Source: Sparassis latifolia | Lineage: Eukaryota; Basidiomycota; Agaricomycetes; Polyporales; Sparassidaceae | Length of the DNA: 64,000 bases | Direction of reading: 5' to 3' | Assembly: GCA_018466975.1 (NCBI GenBank) | Contig: CM031563.1 | Span: forward strand, 2,356,001-2,420,000 | Shown here: one piece after another, positions 24,651 to 40,330 of the stretch | Layout of the letters: each line of letters opens with the position of its first letter | Numbering within the stretch: position 1 is the first letter of the stretch | The notes under the pieces: generated by a model | Databases searched by the model: none | What the model was told of the DNA's origin: nothing | The model's input: the letters and a program-made list of their open reading frames with translations, nothing else | Position numbers and translations under genes: made by a program

Positions 24651-26913
24651 ATGATCGGGCATTTTTCGCCCCCCATCCTCTCCGTGGCTGCAGATGCAGT
24701 TCAGGAACTCGAGGGAGAGGACACCATCTGCGGCCTCTGGGCACGTATGTCTGTCTTATCTTTCGTGAGTCGTGAATCAGAGGACTGAACAGGAAGTACA
24801 GTGTTCACCAAATGCAAGGACTCCCTCAAGGATGGCCGACGCCTGGAGAACATGTCCTGGCGGCTGTGGTACCGCGAAATCGCAGCGTCACAGCGTTCTC
24901 CGTCGTCGCCAGGCATTATGACGCCGGTGTCCTGTGAGCGGAGCTCCCCGCCCATCACACCGATCTCGGAGGATGGGCGTGTGATGCAAGGTGCGTCTAG
25001 GTTTGATAGATTACTAGAGCGGTGCTGACGTTTCTGTCCCCGCTCTCCCAGACCATGTACCGGAAGCGATATTGGCACCTACTACGGGATTTCCCGTGGC
25101 CCACTCATGGCACGGAGAGAAGCCGCTGTCGTTCATTGGTGGAAGCTGGCTGAGCTCTGCGAGCGTACCCATGGCATCCAAGTCGCATGGGGCGGTTCAC
25201 GTTGGGAAGCTCATTCTCGGAATCCTGCCAGACAAGGTGGTCGTTCCCATGGTAAAATCGTCTTACCCCGCAGCGACGCACCTGTTATTGCCTACAGTAG
25301 AGCAGTCTGCCAGTCCTTCACCTGCGCCCACAAGCTTTGCGGCATTTCCCCGCGTGGTAGTCGTGAATCCGACCCCGCATCCGACTCTCCCGGCAACCCC
25401 ACACCTCTCGCATGTTCCGGCGGTTATTTTTCCTGTACAACCATCACATCTACTTCCAACACCCTCATGTCCGCTGACCAGCGTACTCGCGCCTGCACAA
25501 GGAAGGAAACCGACGTCCATTTCGCGACAGTCGGATCCCCTAATGCCACGTGACATTCTGCCAGACCAGGCAGACGGGCGTGATGACACTTTGAAGGCTT
25601 CCGATAGGCAATCCTTCCTACAGGAGACTGAGTCAGTGGAACGTGATTCGCCAGAGTCCACCTCTCGGGCCACAGCGGGAAAGCTCTCCGATGGTGACCA
25701 GACGAGCCCTGGCAGTGTTAGTTTGAATCCCACCAAGTCGGGTGGTGGCAGCGCGGCATCAGGCTCAGCGAGCAAGTGGGGGCTGGCCGGCCGGATTCAG
25801 GACCGCAAGACCAAGGAGGCGGTACGGCATGTCGCAGGGCGTCCTGCGGTGCGTAGGACACATATCTCCACCCATCAGCAGCAACACCATCCACTATGCC
25901 AGACTGCACAACGAAAGGCCGTGACGGAGTCCGAGGAGATGACATTCGACATCGGGTCCTTGTCTGAGCCTGGTCCATATAAGGTGCCTGCTGCTTACAA
26001 CCTCCTCGTTGTGACACGACCTCACGCCAGCCCACCGAGGCAGACGAACGGAGTGGTTCAGCCCACCTGGCGTGGTGTTGTTGTCAGCACATCATCGGAC
26101 TACGAGACAACTGACACAGATGATGGCTCAGAATGGGCGTCGGAGGACAACAGCGTGGAGGAGTGCGAGAAGGAGCGCCAGCGGGAAGGGACCCGCCTTC
26201 GCGAAGTCGCAGAGGAAGTGCACCACCAGAGCGATATGTTTGCGAAGGTTCCCAAATGCTCTTACTCGAATCTTAATTGCACACAGCCAGGGCTGCTTTC
26301 GCGGCTGCTCAACCCGGATCCGACAATTTTCCCTCCAAGTCATCCTTATCGTATGAGCCACTCTACACGATCTCCGTTATCGATAAGCAAAAGCTCAGCA
26401 GCCATACCTGTTGCTTCACAGATCACTGCTCAGGTGCCAGCACGACACAGGAGTGCTAGTGACAGTGGTGCGTATCGTCTCAAGGGGCGACCGCAAGGTG
26501 AAGAGATGGAAGAGGATAGCGATAGTGGGGAGGACAATTCTGACAATGTGATTCAAATGTCATGGAGCCTAGTACAGCAGAAGCTTGCCACATTAGCAGA
26601 CTCTAACCGTCTGCACCTGCGCAACTCTGATCACACTCTGCCCACACTGCCTGTGGCACTTCCAGCAATTCCCTCTGTTGCTATAGCTGCAATCCCTCTC
26701 AGCCATCCTTATAATCTGCCTACTCCACCTCTGCCAATGACACCACATACCATTCGTAGGCAGATGTTCGCCACGGAGCTATCAGAGAGCCTTAGGAGAA
26801 ACCTATTGTGGGTACGGCATGTTAACAAGATTAATTTAACAAACAGTGAGTGTCATGGTGACTTTCTGAGCAATAGCTTGCGTCCATCCACAACTGTGCT
26901 TACTGAGACATAG
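24651..26913 (+). CDS. AreA-GATA-like (DUF1752/DUF3295) protein, three exons, intact
   Basis: Exons 24651-24744, 24802-24990 and 25052-26913 join in phase to an open frame of 714 residues. The introns are GT-AG, 57 and 61 nt. Residues ~32-58 read FTKCKDSLKDGRRLENMSWRL continuing WYREI, the conserved N-terminal block of the DUF1752 'nitrogen regulatory AreA GATA-like' family. The C-terminal region matches the DUF3295 pattern: SYSNLNCTQPGLLSRLLNPD near residue 410, and ATELSESLRRNLLW near residue 680. The middle is Ser/Pro-rich and low in structure, with acidic patches (EEDSDSGEDNSD). Fungal relatives are putative regulators linked to nitrogen or glucose repression signalling; they have no DNA-binding zinc finger and none is seen here. 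It is the only intact non-transposon gene I can model. The start is the first ATG giving the conserved block in frame. Confidence 0.85.
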
Positions 26914-27975
26914 AAAGTAACAAGAAGCGAAGTCTGACCCACAATGGTCACTATGCTGCAGATGACTATCATTATGTAGGGTGGTAATTTTTGTGTGTTT
27001 CTTTTTCCAGCTGTTCATCTCTCTCTCCTTCTTGTGCTACATCCATCCTCACTTAGAGTTCAGTTTTCATGAATCCAGATAGAGTATTACAGGTTTTGTA
27101 CCTTATATATAGTTCTGTTTCCTCTTCTTCCTCATATTATCATCACTTGACTTGCCTTTTATTATCCACCTCTATCTGTCTACTGCTTTGCTTAATTATT
27201 GCTTGTCAAACATTAGCATAATGTAAATTGTGCCTTTTTTAATGAGGAAATGTGGTGGAAGTGTAGAGTAAATCTTATAGAAAAATTATGAAGGGTTCTA
27301 CTAGACATAATAAAGTATTTTGCAATGGTGAAAGAGGAAAGTACTTCTGTGATTCAGAAAGAAAGAGTCCAATTGATTTTTTCATCAAAAAAGAAAGCAG
27401 AGCATTTGCAAATAAAAAAGCTTAAAGTAAAAATGAAAAATATAGCATTAAGCATACATTTATGATAAAGTCAACAATATCATTGCATATTCTGCACAAT
27501 ATTTCTCTGAATACTATACTAAAATCATCAATCTGGCCAGTCATACATTACAGCAATTTTCAGAGACCTCACCAATAATGTTTTCTCAAGTTTTGGGATT
27601 TAAAAATTTTTTTGACACTGTCTGAAAAAGGCAAATATTAGCTGGATTGGTCATTTTAGTATAGTAAACTGCTTGATAACTGTAGTTTTAGGCTATTTCA
27701 GACAAGCATAACATTGTGTAATCAGTAGTTTTGTGTTATCATTATATATCTTATCATCAAGTAGTTTACTGGTCTAGTGCAGAGCAGGAGTATAGGTAAC
27801 CATACAGGTTGGTTACCAGTACACTTACCAGCATGAGTACAGGTACAGATCACAATCTTGTGACCCACATGACCTGTGGTATACCGTGGCTGGCACCCAG
27901 CCACATTACACTATAAGCTGCCCACCTCCACCTCACCTGCACTGTTGAATGCAAACATTTGATGGTGCATTGATA
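26914..27975. other. AT-rich intergenic stretch
   Basis: This is the 3' flank of the AreA-GATA-like gene up to the left LTR of Gypsy-1. No ORF or family is visible. It becomes clearly AT-rich from about 27.05 kb, and the 27.2-27.7 kb part has long A/T runs. A small inverted repeat (GGTAACC...GGTTACC) lies at about 27796-27817. It may include the gene's 3' UTR and old non-autonomous elements that I cannot delimit. Confidence 0.5.
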
Positions 27976-29000
27976 TGCTCTCAGACCTCCTGGCCTCTGA
28001 AAATGCATTTTTCAGCAATCACTCAGACCTCACTACTCTATGTTTTAGCATCCGAGATGCATCCGACCCTTTCATAACCTTCTGCAAACTTTTCTGACTT
28101 CATGCTACTTCATTTGACTTCACTCGACTCCTTGCGACTTTTCACTGAGCTTCAACATTCTGTCATTACTCATACACCACTCTTACATCTCCCCACCTCA
28201 GATACCACTTACCCATTGTCCTTTAGTCTTGTTTGATGTGTCCTGACCAATTTTCTTTTAAGTCCATACTTTCCTGACATTACACCACCTCTCTGGATGT
28301 CGTGCCAATGTCCTGGTTTGTTGTGCCGACTTATTGGTGTCACTCAATGTCACTCAATGGTTGCACCCTTTTGTTTTGCAAATCCCATTCCCTTTATCAT
28401 TCGACCTTCCCCTTTAAGACTCCTACCTTCATGCTGGACCAAAGATGCTGTTCCATGTGGCTCAGGACAAGTAGCATATGTTTTCTTTCAATTTTTCTCT
28501 ACTTTACCATTCATCTCCATCGCTAACTACAATATTCACCTCTCCACTCACTTTATCTATTTTTCCATTGGTCCTAGACCATTGCGACTCTTTCCGATGT
28601 CAGGATTCATCTTCCGACATTTCATGACTTTTGCATTTCACCTCTCTCATTTTCCCCTCTATAAATACCTGCTGTATCTACATCAATTATCATCGAAGAC
28701 CAGTAGGAGACTTCCTCCTTCACTTCAGATCACTGAGAAACTGCATTTACTGCAGTAGCGACTTCAAACTGCGATATACCCCACTGCGACATAGTGACTG
28801 TAACTGCAATATAGCGAGACTGCAATACTTCGAGACTGCATACTATGACTGTGATAGTGAACTGTGACACTATGATAGTGACATAGCAATATAGTGATAT
28901 ACCACCTGCATTAGTTTTAATGCGACTTTGACTTTTGTGTTAGACTGACTGTGACTTCATCGAAATGGTAAATACTGCATTTCCCAATAGCATTCTACCC
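27976..29000 (+). repeat. 5' LTR of Gypsy-1 (right edge uncertain)
   Basis: It is similar base for base to 47857-48184 over its first ~330 bp, which shows it is an LTR. A TATA-type box CTATAAATA lies at about 28659-28667, a fitting promoter position. The stretch 28740-28920 is an imperfect repeat of short GACTGCAATA-like words with GTGACATAG variants, which would lie in the transcribed R/U5 part. The 3' edge cannot be set because the partner LTR is truncated. Confidence 0.7.
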
Positions 29001-29654
29001 TCACAAATAGTTCCCTTTACCTTTGCAATTTAGTTTGTCTTTACCTACAAGTTTGATGATTGCATCACAACTTTTATTTCCTATCTCCAACTTTTGCGAC
29101 TTTGTCATAGATTATTGCCCAACTTCGCATTTACATCACGAGCCCTTATTCTCTTACAGATTGCATTCCCCTTTGGCTTAGATCAAGGTTCTGGGACCTA
29201 CTTGCATCATTTTACAGTTGCGATGCCCTTCCCTCACACACAGATTGCCCTGCTTTTTGGTTATTTTAGTTGGGTTTAGGTGTTCGTGTCAGATGTGCAC
29301 TTATCATTTTGGAGCCCACCACGAGGGGTCTCTTTCAGAATACATCACACCTGCAGCCTTCTCCTTTCATCATTTCACGTCGAGTATTGCATCTACTCCC
29401 ACTTGCCTTATATGACAAGAAAATCACAACATAGTTGTGAGCATCTCAGACCCAGAAGAACCTTTACATCCTGAGTCTGAGCCTGTAGCAACCTCTTCTA
29501 GCCTTCCCCGAGTTTTGGAAGACATCTCTTGAGATGAACATGAATTTTCATTCGACACAACTGCATATCACACTCCACCTCTTCTGCTTTCTTCAGTATT
29601 GACTTGTCCGAATTCTCCATTCCAATCTGACCCTTCGAGCTCACACCACTTTCC

Positions 29655-30816
29655 ATGACATTACATGACAATTTGTTGGAATCATCATCTCACATCTTGC
29701 CAGCATTGTTACCTCATTTACAAGCTACTACACCTCTCGCTCTACTAATAGTGAACCCAATCCTATCCCCATTCCTCTCAGAGGACATCACATCACTTGA
29801 ACTTCAAACCAACTCAGCCTTATATTTGCGACATTATTTTGACAATCTCAATGTACTCTTTGGTTGTGCTGTGATCTCAGATGATGAGGAGAAAAAGAAG
29901 TACATAAAAATGTATTCCTTTGTCAAAGTTAGCAAACTTTGGGAGTCGCGCTACCATAGTATTCACCTCCTGCAACATTTGCTGATTATTGAGCTTTATC
30001 CAGGCTCAGAAGATGATTGTAAGTGGTCAGTCGCCAATCTCCAATCTCGATTATCTTATTGGAGAATAAGCATGAATTGGGATTCACAGTCACAGTGCTG
30101 CAGACTTTAGAGACTATTATAGTGAGTTTTTGCTCATTACAACATTCCTCATGGGTGTAAAAATCGACACTCTTTAAATGAGCAAAGTCGCTCTTTTATT
30201 CAAGGCTTTCAGCCTTCATTGTGGAGTTGCATTTCGCAACATCTCCAGCTGAAGTTCCCAGATCACTATGCCGATAATTCCTACACCGTCGTAAATATCC
30301 ATGATGCCACGAGATATGTTCTACTAGGAACTCCTACCACTCTGACCATTCTAATGACATCACAGACAGACTGCAACTGACATATCTGGTGTCAAGGTCG
30401 AGGATTTTAAAAGCCTCATCAATGCTCTTACCCAGTCCATAGTCAAGATCATCACTCCCACTCAGTCCATGATGTTGGCTCTGAAGCCAGTGACCAGTTT
30501 GTGACCTCTGGCAACTTTTTTACTTGCATGTCATTATTGTGGTCTGCCTGATTGTATGATCGGAAACTGTCCCAAAGTCAAGGAGGATACCCAAGCAGGT
30601 CTCTGCCAGCAAAATGCTCAGTCCAAAGTTGTACTTCTGACTGGTGCATTTATACCTCGCATAATTGTTTCAAAGATAATGCTTGATCATGTTCTTGAAT
30701 GGCATCACCTTAACCCAGGCCAGACAGTGAAAGGACAGCTCTCGTCAAATGCAAACTTGACAGGAAGCTCATTGATGCTTTTTAAGATTGCTCTAAACCC
30801 TTTTATGTGACTTTTC
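29655..30816 (+). pseudogene. Gypsy-1 gag remnant with zinc-knuckle region
   Basis: The open piece 29655-30110 has the capsid-like pattern of basidiomycete gypsy gag (DDEEKKKYIKMYSFV, LWESRYHS, LIIELYPG). Frameshifts follow. Around 30535-30600 the sequence reads CHYCGLPDCMIGNC, a degraded CCHC knuckle in which the His position is Cys. It continues into the usual downstream text (VVLLTGAFIPR, LDHVLEWHHLNPGQ). Gag would package the element RNA; this copy is not functional. The remnant is split from its protease by Gypsy-2 at 31080. Confidence 0.75.
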
Positions 30817-31080
30817 AGCTCTCTACTGGAGATTGCATCATGTCGCTAGAGTGCAAACTCTTAGCACTTCATAAGTGCAAGAAGATTTTTGATGGTGTCA
30901 AAATTCCTCTGCAATGTCCTCGGACCTTCAGCTCAGCCTGTTACTCCAGTACAGCAACCTTCGTTGGACCTATTTTCGAGTGATTCACATAGTGCTATGA
31001 TACCTTGTGATGCCCCTCTGCAGTCTGATGATATTGCTCCAGGTGTATCAAGTTCTGACTCTGCTGCACAGCAGCCTTCC

Positions 31081-31722
31081 TGTTACAATGCTCCTCACGC
31101 TTGGCGCGTCTTTTTCTTTTTCTTTTCCTTGTTCCCTTTACGTTACCAGACCACGTGATCCAACACGTGACTCATCGGAGCGCAACCTCCGATTCTTCAT
31201 CCAGATGTCCAGAACCCCTAGTCTAGGGTTACACCGGATCCAACTCCGGACCTTCCTCTTATCGCACATGCAAGACGTGCATGTATGCCTCATCTTTACC
31301 TCGTTCTGATACACGACTCGTTATCCCCATTAGTGCTGATTATCTCTCACGACCTTATTCAGCTTTCCCATACATATTACTTCCTCGCTGTTACCCTGCT
31401 TAGACATCATTTCACCTTATCTAGCCAATGAACGATCCTGCATTACTGCGTAGTACTGCGGATACCTTTTGTATAAGTAGATGACCTTGTCGAGCTGGAT
31501 CCCCATCTCGACCTGGTTACCATTAAACCAGCTTTTCACTTGCCTTTGACTGAGATCGACCGTCAGTAGCAGACAGCTACTACGAGTCATAAGAACGAAC
31601 TCTGATCGACCTTCAGTGCGAGGACATCGCCAGAAGTGTCACTTGAACGGACTTGTGTCTTAGACTAAGACCTTGTCTCGTGACGACTCGACTAGACGCT
31701 CGTGTTTCACTGCCGCGTAACA
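31081..31722 (+). repeat. 5' LTR of Gypsy-2 (642 bp)
   Basis: It starts TGTTACAATGC and ends CCGCGTAACA. By eye about a dozen differences separate it from the 3' LTR (38433-39073), so roughly 98% identity, meaning a fairly recent insertion. It contains the promoter elements listed separately. Two further copies of the same LTR lie in inverse orientation at 43862-44507 and 59195-59836. Confidence 0.95.
31472..31514 (+). promoter_or_regulatory. Gypsy-2 LTR promoter: TATA box and predicted RNA 5' end
   Basis: TATAAGTA lies at 31472-31479. About 33 bp downstream, 31505-31514 reads ATCTCGACCT, which is the exact complement of the sequence just inside the element (31725-31734). The spacing fits a pol II start at or near 31505. 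The assignment of the start is inferred from this coincidence. Confidence 0.65.
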
Positions 31723-31724
31723 TT

Positions 31725-31734
31725 AGGTCGAGAT
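31725..31734 (+). other. Predicted self-priming primer-binding site of Gypsy-2
   Basis: AGGTCGAGAT sits 2 nt after the end of the 5' LTR, where a tRNA-type primer site would normally begin. It does not start with TGG and suggests no tRNA. Instead it is perfectly complementary over 10 nt to ATCTCGACCT at 31505-31514 in the LTR, the predicted 5' end of the transcript. This matches the self-priming design known from Tf1/sushi-type chromoviruses. Confidence 0.65.
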
Positions 31735-32063
31735 CTTATTACTCTCTGTGACTTCCTAGAGTCTAACAACGAACTACCGACCGGACCGAACCTTGAAGAC
31801 TGAACGATACACCCGATTCGATTGCTAAAGCACCGTTTGAGATTACTCTGTAATCGAGGTAGCTGAAGGGATAGACTGATCACTCATCTTCGGAGAGGGG
31901 TCTGTCCGAGAGACCAATAGGCCGAGGAGGCTGAGGTAATCACTCGAGCAATCAGCAAATAGGTGTATCAGTTTGAAGACAGAAGACACTCTACGGGCTT
32001 GTTAGCCGACGACGAACGAACCCACTTAGTTAAGGACGGTGTGCAGTCTACGTGTAGACATAG

Positions 32064-37285
<5,222 letters not shown>

Positions 37286-37302
37286 AGGAGAAGAAACCCG
37301 GA

Positions 37303-37479
37303 ATGACTACCACGACGGTTTTCCTCATCATCTTCCTAATCGTCCTCCACTGCACAACCCTCGCTTTTCTTTGGATCATCCACCGAATCCTTATCAGACG
37401 ACTTGTCGAACACACACTCTTCACGCGAGACAGCCCGCACGCTAACGGCTGGGGTGATCAGAACGATGCCTGGAACTGA
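37303..37479 (+). CDS. Gypsy-2 small membrane-protein ORF A
   Basis: This 58-codon ORF begins 18 nt after the pol stop. Residues ~6-27 form a strongly hydrophobic helix (VFLIIFLIVLHC, LAFLWII), followed by a basic stretch (HRILIRRLVEH) and a polar C-terminus. That is one predicted transmembrane segment with the positive side after it. Its last 14 nt overlap ORF B in another frame (ATG at 37466, TGA at 37477-37479), a compact virus-like arrangement. The same ORF is intact in the second copy (60781-60954), one codon shorter. I know no family for it. Confidence 0.6.
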   Translation: MTTTTVFLIIFLIVLHCTTLAFLWIIHRILIRRLVEHTLFTRDSPHANGWGDQNDAWN

Positions 37480-37615
37480 TCAGGCAGCTCTTATCTCTGT
37501 GGGAATACTCTTTATCGTCCAATGGATTTTCATCTATTTGATTATTACCCGGATCCACGACATTCTATTTCACATCACAGATAACCGCGATCCCCTTAAC
37601 GACCGAAAGGTATAA
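37466..37615 (+). CDS. Gypsy-2 small membrane-protein ORF B
   Basis: This 49-codon ORF overlaps the end of ORF A. Residues ~7-30 are a hydrophobic helix (AALISVGILFIVQWIFIYLI), followed by a charged tail (HDILFHITDNRDPLNDRKV). One transmembrane pass is predicted. In the decayed second copy (60645-60794) the encoded protein is unchanged, although neighbouring pol has many replacements. The frame is also open upstream of the ATG. Function is unknown. An envelope-like or membrane-anchoring role is only a guess. Confidence 0.6.
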   Translation: MPGTDQAALISVGILFIVQWIFIYLIITRIHDILFHITDNRDPLNDRKV

Positions 37616-37619
37616 AAGG
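37611..37619 (+). promoter_or_regulatory. Internal TATA-like box before ORF C
   Basis: TATAAAAGG starts within the last codons of ORF B and lies ~30 bp before the ATG of the zinc-knuckle ORF (37642). The element is kept in the second copy at ~60646-60655 (with one extra A). It could drive a separate subgenomic-type transcript for ORF C. This is sequence inference only. Confidence 0.4.
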
Positions 37620-37641
37620 AGGAGAAGACGATATATCATCA

Positions 37642-38385
37642 ATGCCCACTTCCGCTATAGACGACCTTGTTCACAATATACTCGCTGAAGTCGCCTCCAC
37701 AATTATGAGCATACCCGCATCGCCTACGCTTGTCAATGGAGTACCCTCTCGAGCACAGACACCCTTTATCCGCGCCTCATCGCCCTCACCTTCTATCGAA
37801 CTCAGTCACGCATCGGACGAACAAGAATTTGCCACACGTCTGGTCTCGGCTATCCGTGTTCCTGTCGACTTCACAGATATCCTCGTCGCCTTACGAAATC
37901 GCCCGCAAGATCGACAAGCGGTGGTTTCCATGCAACGAGCATTAGAAATGGTCGAGTGGATGCAGACGGCCAGACAAGAGCTCATCGCAGCAGAGGAAAG
38001 GACGAGTAGAGCCCGAACCAGAGTCGACCAAGTCTGGTCATTAATGCGCAGTACGGTCACTCGTACAGCACAGGAGATTTGGAGGGAGCATGGGGACGAA
38101 GACATCGGACACATCCTCGGATACACCACTAATGGAATACCCGCATCCACTCCTCGCTCGTCGCCAGAACCAATTCCCGTTCGACCTCGCCCTCCTCGTT
38201 CGCACATACCCAGTGGACGATCTCCGTTATCCCAACCATCTTTCTCGACCGCATCCACTTCTTCGCGTCGCAGTCATCCCTACAGGGATGGACGTATCCC
38301 CGAACAAGGATCACGAACCAGCCGGCGGACATGCTACAGATGTGGAGGAGATCATTATGTCCGCGACTGCCCCCGACGACGATGA
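37642..38385 (+). CDS. Gypsy-2 ORF C: zinc-knuckle protein downstream of pol
   Basis: A 247-residue ORF. Residues ~95-140 (RALEMVEWMQTARQELIAAE, ERTSRARTRVDQVW) are likely helical or coiled-coil. A Ser/Pro/Arg-rich linker follows, and the C-terminus has a zinc knuckle CYRCGGDHYVRDC (spacing CX2CX3HX4C) ending in RRR. The layout resembles a nucleocapsid protein, yet it lies after pol, not in gag. Gag of the same element has a knuckle lacking its fourth ligand, so ORF C may supply RNA binding. A frameshifted counterpart is in the second copy (59850-60617). A 150-codon antisense frame here is a shadow. I do not know a named family. Confidence 0.65.
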   Translation: MPTSAIDDLVHNILAEVASTIMSIPASPTLVNGVPSRAQTPFIRASSPSPSIELSHASDEQEFATRLVSAIRVPVDFTDILVALRNRPQDRQAVVSMQRALEMVEWMQTARQELIAAEERTSRARTRVDQVWSLMRSTVTRTAQEIWREHGDEDIGHILGYTTNGIPASTPRSSPEPIPVRPRPPRSHIPSGRSPLSQPSFSTASTSSRRSHPYRDGRIPEQGSRTSRRTCYRCGGDHYVRDCPRRR

Positions 38386-38432
38386 AGATCACAATATTTC
38401 TTGTGGGACAAGAAACGTTAGACGGGAGCTGA

Positions 38433-39073
38433 TGTTACAATGCTCCTCACTTGTGGCGCGTCTTTTCTTTTTCTTTTCCTTGTTCCCTTTACGTTACCAG
38501 ACCACGTGATCCAACACGTGACTCATCGGAGCGCAACCTCCGATTCTTTACCCAGATGTCCAGAACCCCTAGTCTAGGGTTACACCGGATCCAACTCCGG
38601 ACCTTCTTCTTATCGCGCATGCAAGACGTGCATGTATGCCTCATCTTTACCTCGTTCTGATACACGACTCGTTATCCCCATTAGTACTGATTATCTCTCA
38701 CGACCTTACTCAGCTTTCCCATACATATTACTTCCTCGCTGTTACCCTGCTTAGACATCGTTTCACCTTATCTAGCCAATGAACGATCCTGCATTACTGC
38801 GTAGTACTGCGGATACCTTTTGTATAAGTAGATGACCTTGTCGAGCTGGATCCCCATCTCGACCTGGTTACCATTAAACCAGCTTTTCACTTGCCTTTGA
38901 CTGAGATCGACCGTCAGTAGCAGACAGCTACTACGAGTCATAAGAACGAACTCTGATCGACCTTCAGTGCGAGGACATCGCCAGAAGTGTCACTTGAACG
39001 GACTTGTGTCTTAGACTAAGACCTTGTCTCGTGACGACTCGACTAGACGCTCGTGTTTCGCTGCCGCGTAACA
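38433..39073 (+). repeat. 3' LTR of Gypsy-2
   Basis: A 641-bp partner of the 5' LTR with the same TG...CA ends, followed directly by the CTTCC target duplicate. A short purine run (AGACGGGAG, ~38420-38428) lies just upstream as a candidate polypurine tract. Confidence 0.95.
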
Positions 39074-39900
39074 CTTCCTTTCATCCCTATGTAAAGGTGA
39101 AGGATATGACATACTTACCACCTCGTGGTCACAATTTCGGTGCAGTCCCTGCAAAGCCTGCTAAGGATTCGAAAGAAGGAGCATATTGCACTCAGGTTCC
39201 GATCCAGGACCCAAAAATCATGGAGAACATTTTCGCATGATCTATGAAGGCTCCTTTGGTCACTCTCACACCTGAAGAGCTGCTTTCAATTTGTTGGTGA
39301 CATGAGGTCATGAGGTCATGATGACCAACCATAACTATTGTCAAAGTCAAAGATGAGGACTCCGATCCTTTTCCTTTTTGAATTCATCTAACACACCTGC
39401 GATCCCAACGCCCTCATACTTAGTTCATGATGGTGTTTTGACATGCCCTGATGTTTTAGTCATGCCAGACTCTTATGAGACATATCTCAAAATGCTCACA
39501 CCTGGTTAAGAACCCGAGATTCTTACAGTCATAAAGGAGTCTCATACTTTGCAATCAATTTGGAGCCTCATCGATAATAAGGAGTGAATAGAGAGCATCA
39601 TTGATCCAGGTTCTCAGATTGTCATGATGTTGGAAGAAGTATGTCATGCTTTAGGGCTTGCATATGACCTGAACATGCAATCAGCTAATGGAAAAGTCAT
39701 TCCTTGCTTGGTTTAGTCCATAACATCATATTCCAAGTTGCTGACATTGTTGTCTATCTCCAGATTCATGTTATTTGCACTGCAGCCTATGACATTCTAT
39801 TAGATCACCCTTTCGATATTCTTACTGAAAGCATCATCAAGAACTTCCACAATGCAGACCAGACCATTATGATCTCTGTTCGAACACAGAACAGCATGTG
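39074..39900 (+). pseudogene. Gypsy-1 gag C-terminus and protease remnant
   Basis: Directly after Gypsy-2 the older element resumes: HPYVKVKDMTYLPP, AYCTQVPIQDPKIMENIF, then SMKAPLVTLTPEELLS after a TGA. Near 39600-39640 a protease-like IDPGSQIVMM replaces the normal D-S/T-G. Later comes YDILLDHPFDILTESIIK, the conserved end of the retropepsin region. There are several stops and frameshifts, so it is not functional. Confidence 0.75.
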
Positions 39901-40330
39901 ACAATTCCCACTTTAGTGCAAGGTGCTCCAAGATTTCTGTTGATCCAGTTTTTTGCAACTTGAGGATTTGACCAAAAGTTGAGGAGATATTGTGATATTA
40001 CTCAGATATGATCCAGAATCCAGTGACCCTCTCTTCGCTTTTTCTCTAGTCCAGATTCTCTTACAGCTCAGTATCTCTCTGCGTGTAATTTTTCTTTTCC
40101 AGCATCTGGTTATCTAGCATCCACCAATCCCATTTCCATATCATCCCTTATTCCCTTCAGTATATTCAGTAACTCATTCTTGAGAAGTTTTGCACTTCAC
40201 AACTTTTCGTGTGGCATCTTTGTCACTTTGAAGAAAAAGTATCAGCCAGTAGCTCAAAAGGTCCAATTTTTGCTCGCAATACTTACCTGATAAGTTTTGT
40301 ATTATTCATGACATCAAAGGCGACCCTCTC

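Noticed and set aside
27796..27817. Short inverted repeat GGTAACC...GGTTACC as a transposon end
   Set aside because: No partner terminus or target duplication could be found nearby.
37806..38258. 150-codon antisense ORF over Gypsy-2 ORF C, also present in the second copy (60010-60462)
   Set aside because: It mirrors the sense coding frame. Conservation follows from the sense protein, no independent motif is seen, and in the second copy it survives only because the changes are the same.
39073..39078. CTTCC after the 3' LTR as part of Gypsy-2
   Set aside because: It duplicates the 5 bp before the 5' LTR and continues the Gypsy-1 coding text, so it is the target duplication.
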